DNA from: Clostridia bacterium
GTDB taxonomy: Bacteria > Bacillota > Clostridia > Oscillospirales > Acutalibacteraceae
NCBI GenBank assembly: GCA_017631795.1
Contig: JAGBSO010000030.1
Coordinates: 1-64,000, forward strand
Reading direction: 5' to 3'
Length of the DNA: 64,000 bases
The position numbers and the translations under genes were made by a program. Below the pieces are notes generated by a model. It saw nothing but the letters and a program-made list of their open reading frames with translations. It was not told the origin of the DNA and made no database searches. This document shows positions 1-8,500 of this stretch, piece after piece (positions within the stretch are counted from its first letter, which is position 1; each line of letters begins with the position of its first letter).

Positions 1-48
1 GCCGAGAGTGGTGAATGCGAAGCATGCACATCCCTTGCTCTCCGCCAG
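1..48 (+). repeat. tRNA-Ser-like repeat, copy 1 (truncated by window edge)
   Basis: This 48-base block is repeated without change at 193-240. Its last bases, CTTGCTCTCCGCCAG, look like the 3' acceptor end of a class II tRNA-Ser, but no full cloverleaf can be folded from the bases present. The left edge is cut by the window, so a real tRNA-Ser gene could lie just outside. A hairpin with a run of T follows directly. I read it as a unit of a tRNA-Ser-associated repeat family, not as a functional tRNA. Confidence 0.55.
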
Positions 49-50
49 AA

Positions 51-80
51 AAACAGTACCGTAAAGGTGCTGTTTTTTTT
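51..80 (+). terminator. Terminator-like hairpin after repeat copy 1
   Basis: The stem ACAGTACC/GGTGCTGT (one G-T pair) encloses a short GTAAA loop and is followed by eight T on the plus strand. It fits an intrinsic terminator for a transcript entering from the left, perhaps a tRNA-Ser outside the window. The hairpin following repeat copy 2 has a different stem sequence but the same layout. Confidence 0.55.
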
Positions 81-84
81 GTAT

Positions 85-240
85 AAAAAAAGGGATTCGA
101 ACCCTGAGAGGGTGAGACGCGTGAAGAAAACAGTCCGGTGGACTGTTTTTAGCGTCGAAGCTTGAGTCGGGTACTGTTGCGGAGCAACGGTCGCCGAGAG
201 TGGTGAATGCGAAGCATGCACATCCCTTGCTCTCCGCCAG
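85..240 (+). repeat. Structured tRNA-Ser-associated repeat unit, copy 2
   Basis: The unit starts with AGGGATTCGAACCCT, whose complement reads like a T-arm (GGGTTCGAATCCC). It continues through a hairpin at about 127-151 (ACAGTCC/GGACTGT) and another at about 177-189 (GTTGC/GCAAC), and ends with the 48-base block shared with 1-48. The ends echo a tRNA-Ser T-arm and acceptor stem while the middle has no anticodon arm I can identify. No open reading frame crosses it. It looks like a dispersed non-coding repeat that uses tRNA-Ser ends; whether it moves or is transcribed cannot be told from one window. Confidence 0.5.
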
Positions 241-247
241 AAAAAAA

Positions 248-272
248 CACTTGCGAAAGCAAGTGTTTTTTT
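248..272 (+). terminator. Intrinsic terminator after repeat copy 2
   Basis: Perfect seven-base stem CACTTGC/GCAAGTG around a GAAA tetraloop, followed by seven T. It is oriented for plus-strand transcription out of the repeat region. From here to 399 I see only AT-rich sequence with no gene. Confidence 0.75.
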
Positions 273-399
273 CAATGATATACGTTCCCAGAGGTCACGG
301 GTGATATAATATTATCGCGATATCAAAGATGAGACTTTGAAATTCTGAATAAATTTTTTTTATAAATACTATAGTTAGCATGTTTTATAGAAAAATAAA

Positions 400-437
400 A
401 ATATCCTCCTGACCGTGAATATCGTCAGGGGGATATT
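400..437 (-). terminator. Terminator of the VirD4-like operon
   Basis: Long inverted repeat AATATCCTCCTGAC / GTCAGGGGGATATT, with one G-T pair on folding. On the minus strand it is followed by TTTTTATTTTTC. It lies 12 bases past the stop of the 449-1312 gene and would end the minus-strand operon. Confidence 0.75.
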
Positions 438-448
438 TTGATTGTTTT

Positions 449-1312
449 TTAAGTATTGTTCTGTCGCTTGTTTACAGCATCAGTCAGTTTTTTTAATTTT
501 CTTTCCATGCTGCTGTTACCGTTTTTTATTGCTTCTTCAAGCATCAGAATTGCATCATTGATATTTTCTTTTTCATTTTCATAGCTGAATTGTTCATAAT
601 CCAGACAGTCAATGTATGCAGATGCAACAATATTGAGACTTGTTTTATTTTTGTTAATCTTATATAACTCGCGTGAGCAATGTATTAATTTCAGATAATA
701 TTTCAGTTTGTCTTCTGTCGATTTTACTCTGTCACTGTTGCAAATTATATCCAGGTACAGAGATTCACCTGCATCATAATATTTTTCGGTATTTGTTTCT
801 TCAATATTTTCAAACAGAATCTGTGTGCGTTCAAGAATATTGCTCGTTGCTTTCAATGAATTTGCTTCTTTGTAATATCTTGATGCTGTAACAAATTCTA
901 TTACCTCAGCACAGCGATTATAAACAGAAGGGTTCACGCGGACAATCTCTTTGAAAATGTTTGCAGCAATATGTCGGTAATCAGCCGCAATGTAGAGGGA
1001 ATCTGCAGTATCTATTTTTGAGGAAGCAGAAATATCGGCAAGTGTTCTTCTGATATTAACCAATTCCCACAGGAAATCTTCACTGTTTGTTGCCGTAGCA
1101 TACTTTTCGAGATTAGTTAATATCGCTATTATTTTATTAGAATTGTCTTTTGCTTTTAAAAAAGTTGTTATTTGTCTTGCGATATTAAGTGCTCTGGTGT
1201 CATTCTGATCTTTAATAAATGCTTTTTCAAAAAAACGGATTTCATTGAAAATAAAATCAGGATCAGGTTGACTTTGCTCAGAACTGATCTTGTTGCCGTT
1301 TTTATCAATCAC
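449..1312 (-). CDS. Hypothetical helical (TPR-like) protein
   Basis: I do not recognise this 287-residue protein. It has no signal peptide or membrane segment and is predicted to be almost all alpha-helical, with repeated charged helices and alanine/tyrosine spacing reminiscent of TPR or other solenoid repeats; I cannot define exact repeats by eye. The start is GTG, preceded by AGAGGTGATC at normal spacing. It begins 21 bases after the stop of the VirD4-like gene and ends just before a terminator, so it is the last gene of the unit. An adaptor or scaffold role for the neighbouring ATPases is possible but is only inference from position. Confidence 0.7.
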   Translation of the reverse strand: MIDKNGNKISSEQSQPDPDFIFNEIRFFEKAFIKDQNDTRALNIARQITTFLKAKDNSNKIIAILTNLEKYATATNSEDFLWELVNIRRTLADISASSKIDTADSLYIAADYRHIAANIFKEIVRVNPSVYNRCAEVIEFVTASRYYKEANSLKATSNILERTQILFENIEETNTEKYYDAGESLYLDIICNSDRVKSTEDKLKYYLKLIHCSRELYKINKNKTSLNIVASAYIDCLDYEQFSYENEKENINDAILMLEEAIKNGNSSMERKLKKLTDAVNKRQNNT

Positions 1313-1333
1313 GATGTGATCACCTCTCTTGTA

Positions 1334-2797
1334 TCATGCAAAAGGCAAAGGACGCTCTTCGTTTACAACTGCTTTGTAGAACTCGTTGATGTCAAACATT
1401 TTTGCTTCAGGCATTTCATATTCCTTCAGCGGCGGAGCTTCATATCCTTTGAACATCGGATATGCATCAATATCAGCAATTTCAGAAATAGCAGGATACT
1501 GACGTGCGTGAAGAATCAAAGCTTCGCCTTTAGCTTTATCGAGTCTCTGTAACTCAGATGTAGAGATAAGATCGCGCAGATGGCCTTCTGCAGTGTGATA
1601 TTTTCCGCAGAGCTGACAGATTTCGTTAAGAAGATCAAGTTCTTTTGATGTCAGGAATACCCAGTTATCGCAGTTACCCTTGATTGTGTCTGCGTTTTCT
1701 CCGTAACGGTCTTTCATCTGATGAAGGCTCTGAGCAACAAGGAAATAACGCATATTTCTGCTTCTTGCTGCAGAAATCATTGAATGCATGTCAGGAATCT
1801 GAGGCAGATTACAGAATTCATCAAGAACAAAATTGACACGAATCGGAAGCTCACGTGAAGATTCTTTTTGTGCCTCTGCAATCAGAATTTCATATGACTG
1901 CTTAAGAAATGTTGTAACAAGGAAATGATAAGTGTTCTTTTCATCGGGTATAATTACATATACTGCAGTTTTTTCTCTTCCGAATTTTGAAATATCAACT
2001 GTATTGCCGGATAACATGTTTGTGAGATTTCTCTGTGTTGTAAATATACGTATCATTCCGAATAATGAAACCATGATGCTTTGCAGTGTCTTTTCGGCAC
2101 TTGTAAAAACGTTCTGATAGTTGAGACCGGCAATTGTATCGGTTCTCATGTTTGAAGACAGTTTGCTGAGCTTATCTGATGCTGCATTTGAACATAATGA
2201 CGCAAGGCTGGAAACATTTGCTTCTTCAGGAGTTGCAGCATCCATCAGTAATAACAGATTTGCCAGTGCCAGAGACGATGCCATTTCAGGCCAGAATACG
2301 TCATTTGTGTTTTTGAGTTGTGGCTCTGCGATAGTTCTTACAAAATCGTTGAGCATTGAGACAGCTTCGTCTTTATTTCCGTTGTTGTATAATTTGTAGG
2401 GGATTGCAAGAGGATTCCACATATCGCCTTTGCCGATGTCTCGGAAATTGAGTACGATAGTGTTGTATCCGTTTGCTTTTGCAAGACCTGCAGTTTTTGC
2501 ATATAATTCACCTTTAGGATCGGTTGCAATGAATGATTCTCCCGCTTTTATGAAAAAGTTGATAACAGGCATGCAGAACAAACGGGTCTTTTTTGAACCT
2601 GTGGAGCCAAAAATCAGTGTGTGTGTATCCTGACCGTCCACATAAGCTTCGTATCCGTCTGATATAACAGGTAAACCTGATGTGGGATATTTGTCTGAAG
2701 ACAGGTCTATGTATGTAGCTGAACGCTTGAGTTCTTCTGCTGAAGCCCAACGTGTTTCCTGATTCAGGCTCTGATATTTACCGAGTTTATATTCCAT
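1334..2797 (-). CDS. VirD4/TraG-like type IV coupling ATPase, soluble form
   Basis: A 487-residue P-loop ATPase of the VirD4/TraG coupling-protein family, which normally feeds DNA or protein into a type IV secretion channel. Visible motifs: Walker A-like GSTGSKKT at 64-71, the family motif IATDPKGELY at about 90-99, Walker B VLDEF at 324-328 and VAQSLHQMKDRYGE near 354-367. Two things are odd. The usual N-terminal transmembrane pair is absent, so the protein appears cytosolic. The glycine before the Walker A lysine is Lys. No relaxase, VirB4 or other conjugation gene is visible. The next gene starts 21 bases after its stop, and an AAA-like gene ends 20 bases before its start. The family call is firm; a conjugation role is not supported. 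Confidence 0.88.
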   Translation of the reverse strand: MEYKLGKYQSLNQETRWASAEELKRSATYIDLSSDKYPTSGLPVISDGYEAYVDGQDTHTLIFGSTGSKKTRLFCMPVINFFIKAGESFIATDPKGELYAKTAGLAKANGYNTIVLNFRDIGKGDMWNPLAIPYKLYNNGNKDEAVSMLNDFVRTIAEPQLKNTNDVFWPEMASSLALANLLLLMDAATPEEANVSSLASLCSNAASDKLSKLSSNMRTDTIAGLNYQNVFTSAEKTLQSIMVSLFGMIRIFTTQRNLTNMLSGNTVDISKFGREKTAVYVIIPDEKNTYHFLVTTFLKQSYEILIAEAQKESSRELPIRVNFVLDEFCNLPQIPDMHSMISAARSRNMRYFLVAQSLHQMKDRYGENADTIKGNCDNWVFLTSKELDLLNEICQLCGKYHTAEGHLRDLISTSELQRLDKAKGEALILHARQYPAISEIADIDAYPMFKGYEAPPLKEYEMPEAKMFDINEFYKAVVNEERPLPFA

Positions 2798-2817
2798 AAT
2801 TTTTCACCTCTTCTATG

Positions 2818-3669
2818 TTAAAAACCCAATGAAGACTTTTTTGATTTCATGATTGTGCGTTTTATGTAATCACTGTCAGCTTTGAAATCGCCAAGCATAT
2901 CAGCTGTAATCACATGGCTGACGTTCAATGAAGATGAATAGATCGAATACACAATATCATTACAAAGATCAATAATAGTGTGCAGACCATAGAAATATTC
3001 ATTCTTTTTCAGCACAGCGATAGAATCTTCTAAAAGAGCTTTTGCACTATCGTCAAGTTTTAAATCGTATTTTGCTATATGAGCTTCTGCAAAATCAACA
3101 AATTCCGAATTTGTAAGCATATGAAGCGTGATTTTTTCCAGTCGCAGATACATGCTTGCGACAGCTTCCAAAGCTCTTGTGTTGTCGTTTTCTTTTTTGT
3201 TTGAAATAGTAAGAATAATCATCCAGTAAGATGTATTGAACTGAAGAAACTGAAGGAAGTCATGAAAATGTTTTTCTTCGTGATGATATACCCATTCATC
3301 AATATTGATACGGATGATGCCTTTGAATTCATTGCGGAAACCTGCAGCATTTTTGACTGCATCAATCAGACGGTAAAGTTCACAGAAGTCATTTTCAGGA
3401 TGGCAATATTCCAGTTTGAATTCGAAGAATTTTACATCACCATAAAAGCTCATCAGGTTCTTTTTGGAATCAAGATATTCGGCAAGAATCGACAAAAGTG
3501 TTGTGTTGCCGAAACCGGGAGTTGTATAAACAAAAAGATCAGGCAGAATAATCGGCGCATCAAATGAGCGTTTGTTCAGATTTTCTGATAAGGTTTCCCA
3601 TTGTTTTACAAGATCTTTCAATTCGTCGGCACCTTTATATGTCATAAGTTTCTCATAATGTTCGTTCAC
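2818..3669 (-). CDS. AAA-like ATPase with degenerate Walker A
   Basis: A 283-residue protein with the outline of an AAA/STAND-type P-loop domain. PGFGNTT (51-57) sits where GxxGxGKT is expected, but the key lysine is replaced by Asn55. A Walker B-like RINIDE (120-125) and a sensor-like IILTISN (151-157) follow, then a helical C-terminal half. ATP hydrolysis may be lost or altered. The likely start is GTG at 3669, preceded by AAAGGATC. It sits 20 bases upstream of the VirD4-like gene on the same strand and 52 bases downstream of the NMNAT/Nudix gene, so co-transcription is likely. Function unknown; I infer a partner of the coupling ATPase. Confidence 0.72.
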   Translation of the reverse strand: MNEHYEKLMTYKGADELKDLVKQWETLSENLNKRSFDAPIILPDLFVYTTPGFGNTTLLSILAEYLDSKKNLMSFYGDVKFFEFKLEYCHPENDFCELYRLIDAVKNAAGFRNEFKGIIRINIDEWVYHHEEKHFHDFLQFLQFNTSYWMIILTISNKKENDNTRALEAVASMYLRLEKITLHMLTNSEFVDFAEAHIAKYDLKLDDSAKALLEDSIAVLKKNEYFYGLHTIIDLCNDIVYSIYSSSLNVSHVITADMLGDFKADSDYIKRTIMKSKKSSLGF

Positions 3670-3721
3670 AGAATCAGATCCTTTTCTTAGATTTTTATTT
3701 TGAATTGCAGCAAATTTATGA

Positions 3722-5353
3722 TTATTTACCGTTTTTTGCAGATAAATTTTTGATTACTTTTTTTACTTCGTCTTTGTTTGTGCATATTTCTGAATTGTCG
3801 CAGGAAATCATTTCAAGTATTTTTTCAGCACTCAGCCAAACTGCACCTGCAACTTCTTCAGGCTGAAATTTTAATTCTGAGATATCGCAGCCGGTTTGCA
3901 GAGCATAAACCTTGTTGAATTCGTTATCAATGAAAGCTTGTCCGTGAAATTCCGCATGATTGAAGATTTTCTGATCGAACAATTCTTCCAACTCATTTCT
4001 GTCCACGTTCAGACCAAGTTCTTCAGACAGCTCTTTTATTGCTGTTTCTTCAAAATCAGAACCGAATTCAATATGCCCTGCAGATGAAACATCCAGATAT
4101 CCGGGATAGCTGTCTTTATTATAACTTCTTCTTTGGAACAGTATGTATAATTCATTATTTTCAAATTTGTATAAGAATGTATGTGATGCACCGTGAGGAA
4201 TTCCGTTTCTGTGTGCAGAAAAACGGGAAGCAGGCTCGTTTACAGGATTTCCGCTGTCATCAAATTTCTGAAGCAATTCTCCTTTATCGCAAGGAAGATT
4301 CAGATGTGCAATTGCATTATATATCATACGTTTCTGATCATATGCAAAATCAATTTTGTAAATATCGTCAAGCGGTACAAACAAAAGCTCTGTCATATCA
4401 TGTGTTGAATGCAATACGGATTCTATATTTTCAATATTTTCGTCTGCAACAATTGCAAAACACTGAGAACCTCCGCCTAATGTGCCGTTGATGCTTTCGT
4501 CATGTGAGGAATAAATACCTGTAAAGTAAAGTCTGCTCGGTTTTTCCTGTATGTTGCAGAGTGTGATTTCCGCAGGCTCGGTGCAGTTGTCTGTCAGTTT
4601 TATTTTTATTCCTGTTTCTGCTTCAAAACATCTTAAAACAGCATCTGTAGGAGACTCAAATTCCTTGATTCCTCCACCGGGAATTGCGTAATATCCCGGG
4701 AAATCAATTTTTGATTCGTTTCTTTTGCCTATAAGAAGATATCGATTGCCTTTTGATTGGTCATTGACTATGAACACCATATCCACAGTTTGTCTTCCGG
4801 GAATAAATTCCTGCCCTTTTCCTTCATTTGCCATTCGGATTTCTTTTGCCACCTGATTGAGTACAGGTTCTTTTATTTCAGCAGGAATCATACTGTCAAG
4901 TTTTTCAAATTCTTTGTTGAGTATTGCATTGCGTATGTCTGTTGCATGATAAGGGAAATTGCTTGTATCTTCAGGGTTGATCAGTTCCACATCAAGCTGC
5001 AGATTTTTTTCCTTCATAACATCAAGAATATCTTCTTTGTTACCTGTGCAGAAGTGTGTGACATGATAAGATTTACATAATTCGACTATATCGTTAAACC
5101 ATTCTTCAAAAGACGGTCTGTCAGGAACATGGACAATTTCAAAATTTGAATGTCCTTCTTTTCTGAAAATTGTTCTGAGTAATTTTTCTCTTTCCGTTGC
5201 GGGAATGCAGTTTCGCAGTGTACCGTTTTCATAACATGATCCGATACCTACAATGACTGTATCAAATTCTTTTGCAAGATTTATAAGAAATTGTTTGTGT
5301 CCGAGATGAATCGGCATCCAACGACCGATTGCAAGAACAGTTTTTTTTCTCAT
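3722..5353 (-). CDS. NMN adenylyltransferase-Nudix-Nudix fusion protein
   Basis: Three domains in 543 residues. Residues 1-180 are a nucleotidyltransferase like NadM, with the signature HLGH at 16-19 and ATDIR at 137-141; this family makes NAD from NMN and ATP. Residues about 188-345 are a Nudix domain whose box is damaged: the consensus REUxEExGU reads RCFEAETGI (241-249), losing two metal-binding glutamates. Residues about 375-530 are a second Nudix domain, similar to the Idi-like type, with an intact KELSEELGL (440-448). NMNAT-Nudix fusions are known; the third domain is unusual. I chose the ATG at 5353 because AGGAGG lies 8 bases before it; an in-frame ATG 24 bases upstream lacks such a site. 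It heads the unit with the AAA-like and VirD4-like genes. Confidence 0.85.
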   Translation of the reverse strand: MRKKTVLAIGRWMPIHLGHKQFLINLAKEFDTVIVGIGSCYENGTLRNCIPATEREKLLRTIFRKEGHSNFEIVHVPDRPSFEEWFNDIVELCKSYHVTHFCTGNKEDILDVMKEKNLQLDVELINPEDTSNFPYHATDIRNAILNKEFEKLDSMIPAEIKEPVLNQVAKEIRMANEGKGQEFIPGRQTVDMVFIVNDQSKGNRYLLIGKRNESKIDFPGYYAIPGGGIKEFESPTDAVLRCFEAETGIKIKLTDNCTEPAEITLCNIQEKPSRLYFTGIYSSHDESINGTLGGGSQCFAIVADENIENIESVLHSTHDMTELLFVPLDDIYKIDFAYDQKRMIYNAIAHLNLPCDKGELLQKFDDSGNPVNEPASRFSAHRNGIPHGASHTFLYKFENNELYILFQRRSYNKDSYPGYLDVSSAGHIEFGSDFEETAIKELSEELGLNVDRNELEELFDQKIFNHAEFHGQAFIDNEFNKVYALQTGCDISELKFQPEEVAGAVWLSAEKILEMISCDNSEICTNKDEVKKVIKNLSAKNGK

Positions 5354-5411
5354 AATATTTGCCTCCTGAGAATGCATGGCTTAATAATGATAACTATTTT
5401 TTTATAAAATA

Positions 5412-5440
5412 ATTATAAAACAATACTATATTTATTTCAA
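5412..5440 (-). promoter_or_regulatory. Sigma-A promoter for the NMNAT/VirD4-like operon
   Basis: On the minus strand, TTGAAA (5435-5440) and TATAAT (5412-5417) are separated by 17 bases. The -10 lies about 60 bases upstream of the 5353 start. It is divergent from the adhesin promoter at 5504-5532. Confidence 0.6.
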
Positions 5441-5503
5441 TATAAGATCCGACATTTTATGTTGTTTTTTTTGCAGTATTTACAAAAAACAGATTTGTAT
5501 TTG

Positions 5504-5532
5504 TTGACTATTGTCTGATTGTATGATATATT
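5504..5532 (+). promoter_or_regulatory. Sigma-A promoter for the Big_2 adhesin
   Basis: TTGACT (5504-5509), 17-base spacer, TATATT (5527-5532), about 60 bases upstream of the ATG at 5595. A ribosome-binding AAGGAG precedes that start. Confidence 0.55.
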
Positions 5533-5594
5533 TATTTTAATTGTATAATTTTGGTTTAATACAGCTATATGATTTATAAGGAGAATCTAAACTT

Positions 5595-8500
5595 ATGCAG
5601 ACTTACGGATTTAAAAAATATTTATCATTGTTTTTGTCAATCATAATGATATTTACAATGATCCCTTCAATGCTGTTCAATGTTTCGGCAGAAGAAAGTT
5701 ATCCTGTCATCGAGCGTTATACAGCAGCATCATCAACTGAATTTCATGCGTACTATGCAAAGATTTATTCAGTGACATTCCTTGATGAGATAGATTGGAA
5801 CGACATAAATTCCGCTGAACAGTACTGGGATTCATCTGCTGCGGATGACGGCAGTGTTATTTCTTACATAAAGTATAACGAGAGTCAGAGTACTGCTGCA
5901 GGTGCAGACAGATATGATCTGTATATTGCAGGTGACGGCGGTGTCGGTGCTAATCCCACATCATCTTATGTATTTTATAGCTTTTCAGCTTTGAAAGAAG
6001 TAAATGGTCTGGAAAATTTCAAAACAGAAAATGCTACTACATTTTATCAGATGTTCGGCGTTTGCAGAGCACTTGAATATGTTGATTTCAGTAACTGCGA
6101 TACTTCAAATGTTGTAAATCTCAGCTATATGTTCAATCAGTGCGAAAATCTTGAAACAGTAATTTTTGCAGGTTGGGATACAAGCAATGTAACAGATATG
6201 AGCAGCATGTTCTATAACTGTAAAAATATGAAGACTCTTGATCTGAGCAGTTTTGATACATCAAAAGTCACAACAATGAGATATATGTTCTATCATTGTG
6301 AAAAACTGGAGTATGTATATGTCGGTGACGGTTGGACAACGGAATCCGTTGCAAATCTTAATGACGGTATGTTCAACTGTTGTTATGCAATTGTAGGCGG
6401 AAAAGATGTATATGACAGCAATTTTATATATGGTGCACCCGGAGCTGAATACGCAAAAACCAAGGAAGACGGTGGCTTCCTTGATTATAAAGAACCTGCG
6501 GCACCTGTAAAGTATACTGTTTCATATGTATTTGACGGAGCAACAGTGCCGACCGGTGTTACCGTGCCTGTAAGTGCGGAATACGATGCAGGCACAACCG
6601 TAAAAGTTGCAGATTCGCTTTATGCAGACGGTTTTGTTTTCTCAGGCTGGAAAACAACTGATACTGTTGTGACAGACGGAGAGTTTGTAGTTGAAAACAA
6701 TGTTGTTTTTACAGGTTCATGGTCAGAATTATATAATGTCACATATGCATATGCAGACGGATATGATGTTCCTGCAGGAGCTTCCGCAGTACCCGTTACT
6801 GCGGCATACAAAGCAGGTGATGCAGTAACTGTAGCTGACCTTCCGTTTGTTGACGGATATGTGTTTGTCGGATGGGATACTGATGATATTTCTGTAACAG
6901 ACGGCAAATTTGCAATGCCCGGAAATGACGTAACTTTTTACGGTTATTTCAAAAAGCCTGTTGAAAGTGTAGAAATCAACGGCGGAGATATTGTTCTTGA
7001 TAAAAACGGTGAATCACAGATCAATGTGACTGTCAGACCTGATGATGCAACTGTTAAAGATATTGAGTATAAATCATCAGATGAAAATGTTGTAAAAGTT
7101 GATGAAGACGGCAAGGTCACAGCAGTTGGTGTCGGCACAGCAACAATAACTGTTAATTCAAAAGATGATCCGTCAAAGAGCGATACAATATCGGTAACGG
7201 TAAAAGTCCCCGTTACATCAATAACAGTTGATAAAACTGAAATTACTCTCAATAAAGATGATTCGGCAAAGATAACCGCAACTGTAACACCTGCCGATGC
7301 AACAAACAAAACTCTGATATATGAATCCGCAGACGAATCTGTTGTAACTGTAGATGCAAACGGAAATATCATTGCAGTCGGCGAAGGTGAAACAATCATC
7401 ACCGTTACTTCAAAGGATAACCCGACCGTAAAAGCAACTGTTTCAGTAAAAGTGAAGATTCCCGTAACAGAAATCATTGTAACAGAAAATATTTCACTTA
7501 ACATTGGCGATGAAACAAATCTCAACGCAAAAGTCAATGCTGATGCAACAGAAAAAGGACTTGATTACGAAACAAGCGACCCCGGTGTTGTAAAAGTATT
7601 TGCAGACGGCAGTATTCTTGCAACAGGCAAGGGTGAAGCTGTAATCACAGTAACATCAAAGGACGACCCCACCAAGAAAGAAACTGTAAAAGTTACAGTA
7701 ACAGTGCCTGTTGAAGATGTGGTTGTTGATAAGACAGACATCACACTTGATGTAGGCAAAAAAGATAAACTCACGGTAACAGTAACTCCCGATGACGCAA
7801 GCGATAAAGGTGTTACATACACATCAAGCAACAACAGTGTTGTAACAGTTGATGCAAACGGCAATATCACAGCAGTCGGTAAGGGCGAAGCTGTAATCAC
7901 AGTAACATCAAAGGACGACCCCACAAAGAAAGAAACTGTAAAAGTTACAGTAACAGTGCCTGTTGAAGATGTGGTTGTTGATAAAACAGATATCACTCTT
8001 GATATTGGCAAAAAAGACAAGCTCACAGTAACAGTAACTCCCGATGACGCAAGCGATAAAGGTGTTACATATACATCAAGCAACAACAGTGTTGTAACAG
8101 TTGATGAAAACGGAAATATCACAGCAGTGGGCAAGGGTGAAGCTGTAATCACAGTAACATCAAAGGACAACCCGACAAAGAAAGAAACTGTAAAAGTTAC
8201 AGTAACAGTGCCTGTTGATAAAATCACAGTCAATAAATCAGAAATCCTTCTTACAGTAGGTAAGACTGATAAAATTGCAGTAAAGGTTACTCCTGACGAT
8301 GCAAGCGATAAGAATGTTATTTTTACTTCAGGTGATAACAGCATTGCAACTGTTGATAAATACGGTAATGTCACAGCTGTAGGTGAAGGCGAAACATATA
8401 TTACAATTGCTTCCGTATCTGATCCTTCAAAGACAAAGACTGTCAAGGTAAGAGTTTATATTCCCGAAAATCCCGGATATCTGATTGACGTTCCCGAAAA

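Noticed and set aside
1..240. Functional tRNA-Ser gene
   Set aside because: Only acceptor-like and T-arm-like pieces are present; no anticodon arm or full cloverleaf can be formed within the window.
449..3669. Conjugative or integrative element
   Set aside because: Only a VirD4-like gene is present; there is no relaxase, VirB4, integrase or att site.
7625..8218. CRISPR array
   Set aside because: The repeats are 258-base coding repeats without spacers.
6620..8446. Long antisense reading frames opposite the Big_2 adhesin
   Set aside because: They mirror the repetitive Thr/Val-rich coding strand and have no ribosome-binding sites.
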